Source of the DNA: VRUE01 sp036266075
GTDB taxonomy: Bacteria > Actinomycetota > Thermoleophilia > Solirubrobacterales > 70-9
Assembly (NCBI GenBank): GCA_036266075.1
Contig: DATANV010000020.1
Span: forward strand, 1-48,368
Reading direction: 5' to 3'
Length of the DNA stretch: 48,368 nucleotides
The stretch's first letter is position 1, and each line of letters opens with the position of its first letter. Made by a program: the position numbers and the translations under genes. The notes under the pieces were generated by a model. The model was not told where the DNA came from and did no database searches. It saw nothing but the letters and a program-made list of their open reading frames with translations. Of this stretch, positions 17,414-27,760 are shown piece after piece.

Positions 17414-18196
17414 ATGAAGCCGAAGCTGATGGGCGTCGTCAATGTCACGCCAGACTCCTTTTCCGATGGGGGTTTGTATCTCGATTCTCCAGCGGCGATC
17501 GTTCATGGGCTGGAGCTGGCTGAGCAAGGGGCGGAGATTCTGGATGTCGGGGGGGAATCGACTCGGCCCGGGGCGGAGGAGGTCAGTGCCGCGGAGGAGG
17601 TGGCGCGGGTTGTGCCCGTGGTGATGGGCTTGGCGGGGACTGCGACGGTTTCGATCGATACGTCAAAGGTGGAGGTTGCCGAGGCGGCTCTCGACGCGGG
17701 CGCGACGATCCTCAACGACGTGAGCGCCATGCGGCACGACCCGGAGATCGGGGGGTTGTGTGCTGAGCGTGGCGCCGGCCTCGTCCTGATGCACATGCAG
17801 GGCGACCCGCGGACGATGCAGGAGAACCCCACCTACGGGGACGTCGTCGAGGACGTCAAGTCCTTCCTTGCCGAGCGCCTGCAGACGGCCCTCGACGCGG
17901 GGGTCGCCGAGGAGCGTGTCTGGCTCGACCCTGGCATCGGCTTCGGCAAGACGCTTGCGCACAACCTCGAGCTGCTGCGCCGACTGGGCGAGCTCCGCGA
18001 TCTGGGCCGGCCGCTAGTGGTGGGCACCTCGCGCAAGAGCTTCATCGGCGAGATCGACGGCTCGCCGGTCGGCGAGCGGCTCGGCGGCACGATCGCCTCC
18101 TCGGTCATGGCGATGGCCGAGGGCGCTGAGGTGCTCCGCGTCCATGACGTTGCCGAGATCGCCCAGGCGACGAAGGTCGCCGCCGCCCTCCTCTAG
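17414..18196 (+). CDS. folP: dihydropteroate synthase
   Basis: Joins 4-aminobenzoate to dihydropterin pyrophosphate in folate synthesis; sulfonamide target. The 260-aa TIM barrel has the two signatures MGVVNVTPDSFSDGG and ILDVGGESTRPGAEEV, plus SIDTSKVEVAEAAL, ILNDVSAM, LMHMQGDPRTMQ, LDPGIGFGKTLAHNLELL and the sulfa-site segment VGTSRKSFIG. The first 100 codons use fewer C-ending codons than the remainder. ATG 17414 immediately precedes the conserved first strand. folB and folK follow, forming a folate cluster. Confidence 0.96.
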   Translation: MKPKLMGVVNVTPDSFSDGGLYLDSPAAIVHGLELAEQGAEILDVGGESTRPGAEEVSAAEEVARVVPVVMGLAGTATVSIDTSKVEVAEAALDAGATILNDVSAMRHDPEIGGLCAERGAGLVLMHMQGDPRTMQENPTYGDVVEDVKSFLAERLQTALDAGVAEERVWLDPGIGFGKTLAHNLELLRRLGELRDLGRPLVVGTSRKSFIGEIDGSPVGERLGGTIASSVMAMAEGAEVLRVHDVAEIAQATKVAAALL

Positions 18197-18453
18197 CTTG
18201 AGTTCGATCCACGGGGTGTCGCTGGTGGAGCCGCGACGCACGGCGGGCGGCTTCGGCCTCTTCGACCCCGATTGCGGCGGGAATCTCCAGCTCGAACTCA
18301 TCGATCGCGCGTGCCTCCGCGACCAGCGCCGTCCCGTCGATCATCGGCGCCACCCCGCCGTCACTTGCTCAGCCAGCGCTCCACGATCTCACAGGGCGGT
18401 CTGTGGGCATCTGCCTCGGGGTGCGGAGGCCGTCCATCGGCTAGGTTCAGCCC
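18197..18453. other. 257-bp gap, no supported gene
   Basis: Between folP and folB. Short open frames exist on the minus strand (one reading MIDGTALVAEARAIDEFELE), but none matches a family I know and the reading shifts to another frame part way. It may hold a gene remnant or regulatory DNA. I see no repeat of the A, B or C families in it. Confidence 0.3.
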
Positions 18454-18882
18454 GTGATGGATCAACCGAACGGCAACGGGATCGAATCCCGGGTCGAGGT
18501 CGACCTGCGCGGCCTCTCGATCTACACCCACCACGGCGTCAGCGACGCCGAGCAGGAGGTCGGGCAGCGAATCGAGTTCGATATCTCCTTCGACGTCCCC
18601 GATTGCGACGCCGTTCTGACCGACCGGATCGAGGACACCGTCGACTATGCCGAGGTATGCGACATCGTCGCCCTGGCCGCCACCGAGCGCAGCTACCGCA
18701 CCCTGGAGCGCCTGGCGCAGGTCGTCGGCCAGCGCCTGCTCGAGCGCTACGGCTGCGAATCGGTCCGCGTCCGCGCCGCCAAGCCCGAGCCTCCGCTGCC
18801 GCTTGCGATCCAAGAGGTCGGCGTCGAGGTCACCCAGGAGCGCGGCGAAGAGGAGGACGACGGAAACGACGAGGAGGCCTGA
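18454..18882 (+). CDS. folB: dihydroneopterin aldolase
   Basis: Cleaves dihydroneopterin to 6-hydroxymethyl-dihydropterin and glycolaldehyde. Of 142 aa, the first 15 are polar and the core begins VEVDLRGLSIYTHHGVSDAE. Other family segments are QRIEFDISFDVP, DTVDYAEVCDIV and the C-terminal ESVRVRAAKPEPPLP with the catalytic Lys. An acidic tail (QERGEEEDDGNDEEA) is an extra not needed for catalysis. It lies between folP and folK. The start has a second Met directly after the first. Confidence 0.93.
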   Translation: MMDQPNGNGIESRVEVDLRGLSIYTHHGVSDAEQEVGQRIEFDISFDVPDCDAVLTDRIEDTVDYAEVCDIVALAATERSYRTLERLAQVVGQRLLERYGCESVRVRAAKPEPPLPLAIQEVGVEVTQERGEEEDDGNDEEA

Positions 18883-18888
18883 GCGGGG

Positions 18889-18938
18889 GGCGTGCCGGTG
18901 ATTAAGTGCCCACAATGGTGTCTAAGTCCCGGCACGTC
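18889..18938 (-). repeat. family B 50-bp palindromic repeat, copy B2
   Basis: 50 bp in the folB-folK gap, minus orientation. Right arm CCGGCACGTC pairs with GGCGTGCCGG with one G-T wobble. The centre reads GCCCACAATGGTG, the complement of the B1 centre. It ends 6 bp before the folK ATG, so it occupies the place of any ribosome binding site. Confidence 0.85.
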
Positions 18939-18944
18939 TGCGTG

Positions 18945-19439
18945 ATGCGGGTTGGATACCTCGGACTGGGGTCGAACGTCGGCGACCGCGCGGGGCACCT
19001 GCGAGCGGCGGTGGTGATGCTGAGCGAGCGGGGGGTGGAGGTCGAGGCCGTCTCCTCCGCCTATGAGACCGAGCCGGTTGGCGAGGTGCTCGACCAGGCC
19101 GACTTTCTCAATGCCGCGATCTGTGTCCGCACCGATCTGGAGCCCGAAGCCCTGCTCGACCTCTGCAAGGAAATCGAGGCGGAGCGCGGTCGTGTCCTCA
19201 ATGCGCCCCGCCACAGCCCACGACCCCTCGACGTCGACCTGCTCCTGCTCGGCGACCTCGAGCTATCCACCGAGCGCCTGGCCCTGCCGCACCCCGAGGT
19301 GACCAGCCGCCGCTTCGTCCTCGCCCCGCTGCTGGAGCTCGACCCGGCCCTGAAGCTTCCCGACGGCACCCGTCTGTCCGATGCCCTCACCGCTCTCGGG
19401 CCCAACCAAAGAGCAGAACGGGTCGGCGCCCTCGACTAA
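18945..19439 (+). CDS. folK: 2-amino-4-hydroxy-6-hydroxymethyldihydropteridine pyrophosphokinase
   Basis: Transfers pyrophosphate from ATP to hydroxymethyl-dihydropterin, making the FolP substrate. The 164-aa enzyme begins MRVGYLGLGSNVGDR, continues with SSAYETEPVG and QADFLNAAI, and has the HPPK signature as RHSPRPLDVDLLLLGD, with two Mg-binding Asp. PHPEVTSRRFVLAPLLELDP completes the fold. The frame runs further upstream through repeat B2; ATG 18945 is chosen since the first strand follows directly. Its TAA is part of the left arm of repeat A1. Confidence 0.95.
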   Translation: MRVGYLGLGSNVGDRAGHLRAAVVMLSERGVEVEAVSSAYETEPVGEVLDQADFLNAAICVRTDLEPEALLDLCKEIEAERGRVLNAPRHSPRPLDVDLLLLGDLELSTERLALPHPEVTSRRFVLAPLLELDPALKLPDGTRLSDALTALGPNQRAERVGALD

Positions 19440-19554
19440 GAGCCAATCCCGGTAGGGGTGGAACGTCTTGTACTTTTTCGCGGCGACATCCTCGGAGGGC
19501 TGCCACCTGTCTTCGAAAAAAGTTAGGTGGAACCCCTGCCGGGATTGGCTCTTA
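19437..19554 (-). repeat. family A nested inverted repeat, copy A1
   Basis: Arms 19437-19459 and 19532-19554 pair over 23 bp with a single T-G wobble, and contain the TAA stops of converging folK and the GST gene. The core on the minus strand has CCTAACTTTTTTCGAAG and CGCGAAAAAGTACAAGACG. Total 118 bp. Confidence 0.88.
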
Positions 19555-20307
19555 AGCCGCGGCGTTCTGGCTGCGCAGTCCCTGCAGCCAGGCGGGTGGC
19601 AGGATCGGCGGCGTCTTGCCGGGGTAGTTCGGCACGACCCGTTTCGCCAGCTCGCCGGCCGGCCGGCCCTCGATCGCGGGGCGCAGGTCGTCGAGCGTCA
19701 TCGCCAGCCCGATGCTGGGCCCGATCTGGAAGTCGGCGGCGTTCAGGCGCTCGCTGTTCAAGGTGCCGTCGGCGATCCAGGCATCGATCCGGTCGAGCAT
19801 CGCCGGCAGCGCCGCCAGAGCGCGACGGGCGTTCTCGTCGCTGGCTTCGTTGAAGCGCGCGGAAAGCGCGACGATCGGTGCGGCGGTTTTCATCGCCAGG
19901 CCGATCGGGATTCCGAGCCGGGCGCCCTCCGAGTAGCTGCGCAGCGGGGCCTTGTCCTTCTTGATCGTCCACCAGAGGATCTGGCGGACCGGGTGCTGCA
20001 GCTCCTCGTCGCCAAAGCGCTCCGCCTCCTCGACCGCGGCACGCTGCTCGGCATCCGCCGGGAAGAGCGCCGGCTCGGGCACCAGGCGGTCTAGCTCGCG
20101 GGTGATCTCACGCGAGCCCTGCACGCGCCGGCCGTCGATCTTGATCGCCGGCACCGTGTTGCGTGGGAAGCCGAGCCCGCGCAGCGCCGCCTTCGAGATC
20201 ACCGGCAGCAGGTCGGTGCGCTTGTACGCGATGCCCTTGTGATCGAGCATAAGCGCCGCGCAGATGCTCGGGTGCGATGCGGGAATGACATAGAGCCGCG
20301 CCTCCAC
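19552..20307 (-). CDS. glutathione S-transferase-fold protein
   Basis: Predicted 251-aa cytosolic protein. The N-terminal thioredoxin-like domain shows VIPASHPSICAALMLDHKGI, YKRTDLLP and the cis-Pro segment VPAIKIDGRRVQGSREITRE, as in GST-type enzymes. The C-terminal helical domain (from about residue 90) includes HPVRQILWWTIKKD and DFQIGPSIGLAMTLDD. The thiol donor is unknown; actinobacteria often lack glutathione and use mycothiol or ergothioneine. It starts at GTG 20307, divergent from coaX with a 24-bp gap. It interrupts the folate-coaX order known from Firmicutes. Confidence 0.85.
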   Translation of the reverse strand: MEARLYVIPASHPSICAALMLDHKGIAYKRTDLLPVISKAALRGLGFPRNTVPAIKIDGRRVQGSREITRELDRLVPEPALFPADAEQRAAVEEAERFGDEELQHPVRQILWWTIKKDKAPLRSYSEGARLGIPIGLAMKTAAPIVALSARFNEASDENARRALAALPAMLDRIDAWIADGTLNSERLNAADFQIGPSIGLAMTLDDLRPAIEGRPAGELAKRVVPNYPGKTPPILPPAWLQGLRSQNAAA

Positions 20308-20331
20308 GGCGAGCCATCATAGACTCGCGCC

Positions 20332-21105
20332 GTGCTCCTCGCGGTCGACGTCGGCAACACCCAGACCCACCTCGGTGCCTTCGACGGCGAGCAGCTGGTC
20401 GAGCACTGGCGCTTCCAGACCCGCTCGGGGGCGACCGGGGACGAGCTGGCGGAGCGGATCGCCGGCCTCCTCGGCCTCTGCGACATGAGTCTCACCGACC
20501 TCGACGCCGTCTGCGTCTCCTCGGTCGTGCCGCCGCTCGGCGTGCAGTATGAGCGGATGACGGCGCGCTACCTCGACGCCAGTTGCCTGACGATCGGCCC
20601 CGGAGTGAAGACCGGGATGCCGATCCGGATCGACAACCCGCTCGAGGTCGGCGCCGACCGCCTGGTCAACTCGATCGCCGCGTACGAGCGTTTCGGCGGC
20701 GCCTGCGTCGTCGTCGACTTCGGCACCGGGATCAACATCGACGCCGTCTCCGACGAGGGCCACTACCTCGGCGGTGCGATCGGGCCGGGCCTCGAGATCT
20801 CGCTCACCGCGCTGGTCGAGCGGGCCGCGCGCATCGGCCGCATCGACCTCGCCGCGCCGGAGACCGCGATCGGGCGCTCGAGCCGGGCGGCGATCCAGTC
20901 GGGCTTCGTCTTCGGCTTCGCCGGCATGATCGACGGTGTCGTGCGACGGATCGAAGGCGAGCTGGGCGAGGCGGACGTGCTCGCCACGGGCGGCCTCGCC
21001 GGCGTGGTCGTCCCCTTCGCCGAGACGATCGACGAGGTCGACGAGATGCTTACCCTGAAGGGTCTGCGTCTCATCCATGACCGCAACGCATCCACAGCTG
21101 ACTGA
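20332..21105 (+). CDS. coaX: type III pantothenate kinase
   Basis: First step of coenzyme A synthesis: phosphorylates pantothenate with ATP. The 257-aa ASKHA-fold protein starts LLAVDVGNTQTHLGAFDG, then SSVVPPLG, the pantothenate site NPLEVGADRLVNSIAAY, the phosphate/metal motif VVVDFGTGINIDAVSDEG and YLGGAIGPGL. The motif usually reads DFGTATT(F/Y)D; GIN replaces ATT here, a variation seen in related actinobacterial sequences as I recall. It starts at GTG 20332 and its end overlaps dus by 29 bp. Confidence 0.94.
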   Translation: MLLAVDVGNTQTHLGAFDGEQLVEHWRFQTRSGATGDELAERIAGLLGLCDMSLTDLDAVCVSSVVPPLGVQYERMTARYLDASCLTIGPGVKTGMPIRIDNPLEVGADRLVNSIAAYERFGGACVVVDFGTGINIDAVSDEGHYLGGAIGPGLEISLTALVERAARIGRIDLAAPETAIGRSSRAAIQSGFVFGFAGMIDGVVRRIEGELGEADVLATGGLAGVVVPFAETIDEVDEMLTLKGLRLIHDRNASTAD

Positions 21106-22084
21106 CCCCTTCCGGATCGGCGACGTCGAGATCGCCAACCGCGTCCTGCTGGCGCCGCTGGCCGGGATCGGCAACTGGTTCGTGCGGCTGCAGGCCAGGC
21201 GCCACGGGGCGGGGCTCGCGGTCTCAGAGATGATCTCCAGCTTCGGCCTGCACCACCGCAACGAGCGCACCCTGCGCGAGCTGATGCGGATCCACCCCGA
21301 CGAGCACCCGGTCTCGGTGCAGCTGTTCGGGCACGATCCCGAGGTGATGGCCTCCGGCGCGCGGATCGCCGCCGAGGCGGGCGCCGACCTGATCGACATC
21401 AACATGGGCTGCCCGGTGCGCAAGGTGCGCCGCACCGGTGCCGGGGTCGAGCTGCTCGCAGACCCAGAGCTGGCGCTGGCACTGCTGCGCGGCGCCCGCG
21501 AGGGCAGCGGATTGCCGGTCACGGTCAAGCTGCGCTCCGGACTGCGGCCCGGCGACCGCTCGGGCTTCGAGCTCGCCGTCCGCCTCGCCGAAGAGGGCGG
21601 CGCGGCGGGCATCGGCTTCCACCCGCGTCCGGCGACGGTCAAACACAAGGGGGAGCCGGACTACGCCTTGACCTGCAAGCTGGTCGAGCGGCTGGATGTG
21701 CCGGTGATCGTCTCCGGTGGGCTGACCAGCGCCGAGGCGGCGCGGCGCGCCTTCCGCGAGTCTGGCGCAGCCGCAGTGATGATCGCCCGCGGCTCCTTCG
21801 GCAACCCCTGGCTGTTCGAGGAGCTGACCGGCCGCCGCGGCGAGCCACCGAGTCGCGAAGAGGTGGTCGCCGAGCTGCTCTGGACGATGGATCGCGCCGA
21901 GGAGCATCTCGGACCCGAGCGCGCGGCCCGCTACCTGCGCAAGTTCTACCCCTGGTACGTGGAGGCGATCGGCGCCTCGGGGGAGGTTGCCGAGGAGCTG
22001 CAGCGCAGCGCCGACCTGCCCCGCGCCAGGCAGTTGATAGGCGCCCAAATTCCCTTGAGTGCCGCCTCCGGCGCCTCGCTATAA
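21077..22084 (+). CDS. dusB: tRNA-dihydrouridine synthase, DusB type
   Basis: FMN-dependent enzyme reducing uridines in the tRNA D-loop. The 335-aa protein has an N-terminal TIM barrel with LLAPLAGIGNWFVRL, PVSVQLFGHDPEVM, the catalytic Cys in DINMGCPVRKVRRTGAG, VTVKLRSGLRPGD, FHPRPATVKHKGEPDY, VSGGLTSAEAA and IARGSFGNPWLF, then a helical C-terminal domain with RKFYPWYVEAI. In Gram-positives dus commonly precedes lysS, as here. It overlaps coaX by 29 bp, so it is probably translationally coupled. Its TAA overlaps a TATAAT box. Confidence 0.94.
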   Translation: MTATHPQLTDPFRIGDVEIANRVLLAPLAGIGNWFVRLQARRHGAGLAVSEMISSFGLHHRNERTLRELMRIHPDEHPVSVQLFGHDPEVMASGARIAAEAGADLIDINMGCPVRKVRRTGAGVELLADPELALALLRGAREGSGLPVTVKLRSGLRPGDRSGFELAVRLAEEGGAAGIGFHPRPATVKHKGEPDYALTCKLVERLDVPVIVSGGLTSAEAARRAFRESGAAAVMIARGSFGNPWLFEELTGRRGEPPSREEVVAELLWTMDRAEEHLGPERAARYLRKFYPWYVEAIGASGEVAEELQRSADLPRARQLIGAQIPLSAASGASL

Positions 22085-22085
22085 T
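22080..22085 (+). promoter_or_regulatory. TATAAT -10 box candidate before greA
   Basis: A perfect TATAAT at 22080-22085 overlaps the dusB stop codon, with TTGAGT 19 bases upstream. Such a consensus box is rare by chance at this GC content. Transcription would begin near 22092 and meet the terminator at 22099-22144. Confidence 0.55.
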
Positions 22086-22098
22086 CCCGCGACTTCGG

Positions 22099-22144
22099 GC
22101 CCAGGTGTGACGTCGCGAAAGCCGTCCCACCCGGGCGTTTTTTT
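22099..22144 (+). terminator. intrinsic terminator or attenuator in the greA leader
   Basis: GCCC-A-GGTG-T-GACG pairs with CGTC-C-CACC-C-GGGC, with two single-base internal mismatches and a 10-nt loop, then a run of seven T. It lies 54 bp before the greA GTG and just after the TATAAT box. Confidence 0.8.
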
Positions 22145-22197
22145 CGATCTGGGAGCAGAGCTCCCACCGTCCAGCAAGCAAAGCGAGGTCAGCGAAA

Positions 22198-22677
22198 GTG
22201 ACTCGGCAGGCCGTAATTACCCCGGAAGGTCTCGAGAAGCTCAAAGAGGAAATCGAGCACCTGTCGACCGCGAAACGGCGAGAGGTGGCCGAACGGATCA
22301 AGGAGGCGCGCGAGTTCGGCGACATCTCCGAGAACGCCGAGTACGACGACGCCAAGAACGAGCAGGCGCTGCTCGAGCAACGGATCGCCCAGCTCGAAGA
22401 GCGGCTGCGCCGCGCCACGGTGATCGACAAGAAGGACGTCGACACCGACGTCGTCGGCTTCGGCTCGGTGGTCCACGTCAAAGACCAGAAGAGCGGCGAC
22501 TCGCAGAAATTCCAGATCGTCGGCTCGACCGAGGCCAACCCCGCCGAGCAGAAGCTCTCCAACGAGTCGCCGATTGGCAAGGCGCTGCTGGGCCACAAGC
22601 GCAACGACGTGGTCAGCGTCGACGTGCCGCGCGGGCCGAAGAAGAAACTGAAAATCACGAAGATCGAGACGGCTTAG
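22198..22677 (+). CDS. greA: transcription elongation factor GreA
   Basis: Rescues backtracked RNA polymerase by stimulating transcript cleavage. The 159-aa protein has the N-terminal antiparallel coiled coil (ITPEGLEKLKEEIEHLS) with the tip acidic residues in FGDISENAEYDDAK, and the FKBP-like C-domain ending VSVDVPRGPKKKLKITKI. It begins at GTG 22198, preceded by GAGGTCAGCGAAA with a weak ribosome binding site. It sits between dusB and lysS, an addition compared with the Bacillus order. A promoter-terminator pair lies in its leader, so expression may depend on readthrough. Confidence 0.96.
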   Translation: MTRQAVITPEGLEKLKEEIEHLSTAKRREVAERIKEAREFGDISENAEYDDAKNEQALLEQRIAQLEERLRRATVIDKKDVDTDVVGFGSVVHVKDQKSGDSQKFQIVGSTEANPAEQKLSNESPIGKALLGHKRNDVVSVDVPRGPKKKLKITKIETA

Positions 22678-22693
22678 CGGTCACCCTGGCAGG

Positions 22694-22817
22694 CATAGAG
22701 GCCACCTCGGTAGGGGTTCCGCTTAACTTTTTGCGAAGGGAAGTGGAACGGCTGGCGCCCGCAGCGAAGCGCGCAAAAAGTACAAGACGCTCCGCCCCTA
22801 CCGAGGTGGCCTCTATG
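22694..22817 (+). repeat. family A nested inverted repeat, copy A2
   Basis: Arms 22694-22716 and 22795-22817 are perfectly complementary over 23 bp. The core has CCGCTTAACTTTTTGCGAAG and GCGCAAAAAGTACAAGACG, forming a 10-bp second stem (ACTTTTTGCG/CGCAAAAAGT). 124 bp, the longest copy; between greA and lysS. Confidence 0.9.
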
Positions 22818-22834
22818 TAGGCTCGCTCGCGCTC

Positions 22835-24316
22835 ATGAGTGACGAGTCCCAACAGCCGGAGCTGTCTGACGTTCTCCGTGATAGGAGGGAGAAGCTCGAG
22901 CGCATCCGCGACGCGGGGATAGATCCGTTTCCGCACGAGTTCGAGGAACGCGAGGAGATCGCCGAGGTGCGGGCTGCGCACGAGGGCCTCGAGGCGGGCC
23001 TGGAGACGGACTCGCGCCATCGCGTTGCCGGCCGCATCGTCGGGCGCCGCGGCCACGGCAAGGCGGCCTTCCTCGACCTGCGCGACGGCAGCGGTCAGAT
23101 CCAGCTTCACGCCCGCGCCGACACCCTCGGCGAGGAGCCGTTCGAGCTGCTGGTCGACCTCGACATCGGCGATTTCGTCGGCGTCGAGGGCACCGCGATA
23201 GCGACCCGTCGCGGCGGCGAGCTGACCCTGGCGATCGATCACTGGCGGCTGCTGGCCAAGAGCCTGCGGCCGCCGCCCAGCGAGTTCCACGGCCTCGAGG
23301 ACGTCGAGACTCGCTACCGGCAGCGCGAGCTGGATCTGCTCGCCAATGAGGAGAGTCGCCGAATCTTCGCGATCCGCGCCCGGACCGTCTCCGAGGTGCG
23401 CCGCTGGCTCGACGAGCATGGCTTCGTCGAGGTCGAGACGCCGGTCCTGCAGCCGCTCTACGGCGGCGCCCTGGCGCGCCCCTTCGTCACCCACCACAAC
23501 GCCCTCGATCGCGATTTCTACCTGCGGATCGCCACCGAGCTGTACCTCAAGCGGCTGGTCGTCGGCGGCATCGATCGCGTCTACGAGCTGGGCAAGGACT
23601 TCCGCAACGAGGGGGTCTCGCACAAGCACAACCCCGAGTTCACGATGCTCGAGTGGTACGAGGCCTACGCCGACTACGAGAAGACGGCCCACGACCTCGA
23701 GCTGCTGGTCGCCGAGGTCGCCGAGCGGGTGCTGGGGACGACGAAGGTCGAGCGCGACGGGGTCGAGATCGATTTCTCACTGCCCTGGAAGCGGGTGACG
23801 CTGCGCGAGGCGATTCGCGAGCAGACCGGCGTCGACGTCGCCGAGCACCCGACCCGCGAGGCGCTGGCGGCGGCGATGGGGAGCGAGCCCGACCCGGCCG
23901 AGGGTTGGGGCAAGCTGGTCGACGGCCTGCTCTCCAAAGCGGTCGAGCCGCAGCTTGTCCAGCCGACCTTCGTCGTCGACTACCCGGTCGAGCTCTCGCC
24001 CTTCGCCAAGGCCCACCGCTCCGAGCCGGGGTTGGTCGAGCGCTGGGAGGCCTTCGTCGGCGGCATCGAGATCGCCAACTCCTTCAGCGAGCTGAATGAC
24101 CCCGACGAGCAGCGCCGGCGCTTCGAGCAGCAGGTTGCGGAGACCGCTCGCGGCGACGAAGAGGCCCAGCCTTACGACGAGGCATTCGTCGAGGCGCTGG
24201 AGCACGGAATGCCGCCGACCGGCGGCGTCGGCCTCGGGATTGACCGGCTTGCGATGATGCTCACCGGAGCCCGCAGCCTGCGAGAGGTCGTGCTCTTTCC
24301 GGCGATGCGCTCTTAA
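22835..24316 (+). CDS. lysS: lysyl-tRNA synthetase, class II
   Basis: Charges tRNA-Lys. The 493-aa protein has an N-terminal OB-fold anticodon domain (residues about 60-150; VAGRIVGRRGHGKAAFLDL) and the class II catalytic core: motif 1 around FVEVETPVLQPLYGG, LYLKRLVVGGIDRVYELG, motif 2 FRNEGVSHKHNPEFTMLEWY, and motif 3 GLGIDRLAMMLTG. NSFSELNDP is the lysine-site segment. ATG 22835 is close to the right end of repeat A2. clpC follows, as in many Gram-positives. Confidence 0.97.
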   Translation: MSDESQQPELSDVLRDRREKLERIRDAGIDPFPHEFEEREEIAEVRAAHEGLEAGLETDSRHRVAGRIVGRRGHGKAAFLDLRDGSGQIQLHARADTLGEEPFELLVDLDIGDFVGVEGTAIATRRGGELTLAIDHWRLLAKSLRPPPSEFHGLEDVETRYRQRELDLLANEESRRIFAIRARTVSEVRRWLDEHGFVEVETPVLQPLYGGALARPFVTHHNALDRDFYLRIATELYLKRLVVGGIDRVYELGKDFRNEGVSHKHNPEFTMLEWYEAYADYEKTAHDLELLVAEVAERVLGTTKVERDGVEIDFSLPWKRVTLREAIREQTGVDVAEHPTREALAAAMGSEPDPAEGWGKLVDGLLSKAVEPQLVQPTFVVDYPVELSPFAKAHRSEPGLVERWEAFVGGIEIANSFSELNDPDEQRRRFEQQVAETARGDEEAQPYDEAFVEALEHGMPPTGGVGLGIDRLAMMLTGARSLREVVLFPAMRS

Positions 24317-24493
24317 AAGGGGCGAGAGCGAGCCCCGAAAAGCCGCTACCAGCGGCAATCTGGCTACCGGGGCCGGAGTGGGGCTCTCGGTATCCTGTAG
24401 GGACACATGGGCGCCTCCCGAGACCCGAAGGGCGTCTGCGGTACTTCCGCCCCCCAACCGTTTTGACCTTAGAAAGAGGTTGAGAGGAAGCTT
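24317..24493 (+). promoter_or_regulatory. clpC leader with nested hairpin and small upstream frame
   Basis: GAGCCCC (24330-24336) pairs with GGGGCTC (24380-24386) around a hairpin GCCGCT-ACC-AGCGGC (24342-24356). It begins soon after the lysS stop and may end that transcript. TATCCT near 24391 is -10-like. A 19-codon frame, 24407-24466 (MGASRDPKGVCGTSAPQPF), has AGGGA just before it and could be a leader peptide. No CtsR or HAIR operator was seen. Confidence 0.4.
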
Positions 24494-27079
<2,586 letters not shown>

Positions 27080-27113
27080 ACCAAACGCGGCTTGCCGTTA
27101 GAGCCAGCGGCCA

Positions 27114-27676
27114 ATGCGGGTCGTTGGGGTCCTCGGGAGGAGGAAGAGCAGGGCGCATGCCTTTCGCGCTGCCGCGTTGACGGCGGCGCTGTCGGCGCTC
27201 GCCCTCGCAGCGACGGCTAGCGCCAGCACCGCGATCTCGGGGACGACGCTCACCGTCATCGCGGACGGGCTCGACAACGTCGTCTCGGTGACCGACCCCG
27301 GAGGGGGCAACTAAGGCGTTGCGGACACCAACACGGTACGGTCGCCGGGACGATCGTCCTGCCGGCGACTCCGAGCGGCGGCGGCGCCGACGCGATCGAC
27401 GGCAACGGCGGCGACGACGGCTGACCGGCCAGGACGGCTCCGACGCGATCCACGATGGGCCGGGCAACGACACGGTCGACGTCGGCTTCAACTTCGCCGC
27501 GGGGGATCATCGGTTCGGCGACGAAGGCGATGACGATCCCGCTGGCAACCTACGGCGGCCCGAGTGCGCCGAGCGGCCTCAGCGTGAAGCGAGCGAAGAA
27601 GGGCTTGACCCAGCCTCCCTGGTCGGCGCCGCCGGCCGGCAGCGCCGGCCGCCCGTTGGTGCCCGGCACCTCTTAG
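27114..27676 (+). pseudogene. decayed secreted RTX-like calcium-binding protein
   Basis: A good signal peptide (FRAAALTAALSALALAATAS) starts at ATG 27114, followed by TLTVIADGLDNVVSVTDP and then a TAA at 27312-27314. After the stop, different frames encode VAGTIVLPATPSGGGADAID, GNGGDDG with a TGA, then GPGNDTVDVGFNFAAGD and FGDEGDDDP, and finally GGPSAPSGLSVKRAKKGLT, like the linker and fibronectin-type part of bacterial surface proteins. The Asp/Gly/Asn repeats resemble RTX nonapeptides. At least two stops and two frame changes break the gene. It lies in an inserted section between clpC and disA. A sequencing error could explain one break, but not all. Confidence 0.7.
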
Positions 27677-27686
27677 CGACGCACAG

Positions 27687-27722
27687 CCGACATTCACCCC
27701 ACTCAGGTGTGGTGGATGTCGG
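27687..27722. terminator. inverted repeat before the aldo/keto reductase gene
   Basis: CCGACATTCACC pairs with GGTGGATGTCGG over 12 bp with one T-G wobble; loop about 12 nt. It stands 38 bp before the reductase ATG and could be an operator or the terminator of the decayed gene. Confidence 0.45.
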
Positions 27723-27760
27723 ATGCGCTGATCGAGAGGTGCCCTCGATACGGTTCGCTC

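Noticed and set aside
18105..18353. Minus-strand frame MAPMIDGTALVAEARAIDEF between folP and folB
   Set aside because: Extends into folP, changes character midway and matches no family; kept only as an unassigned gap.
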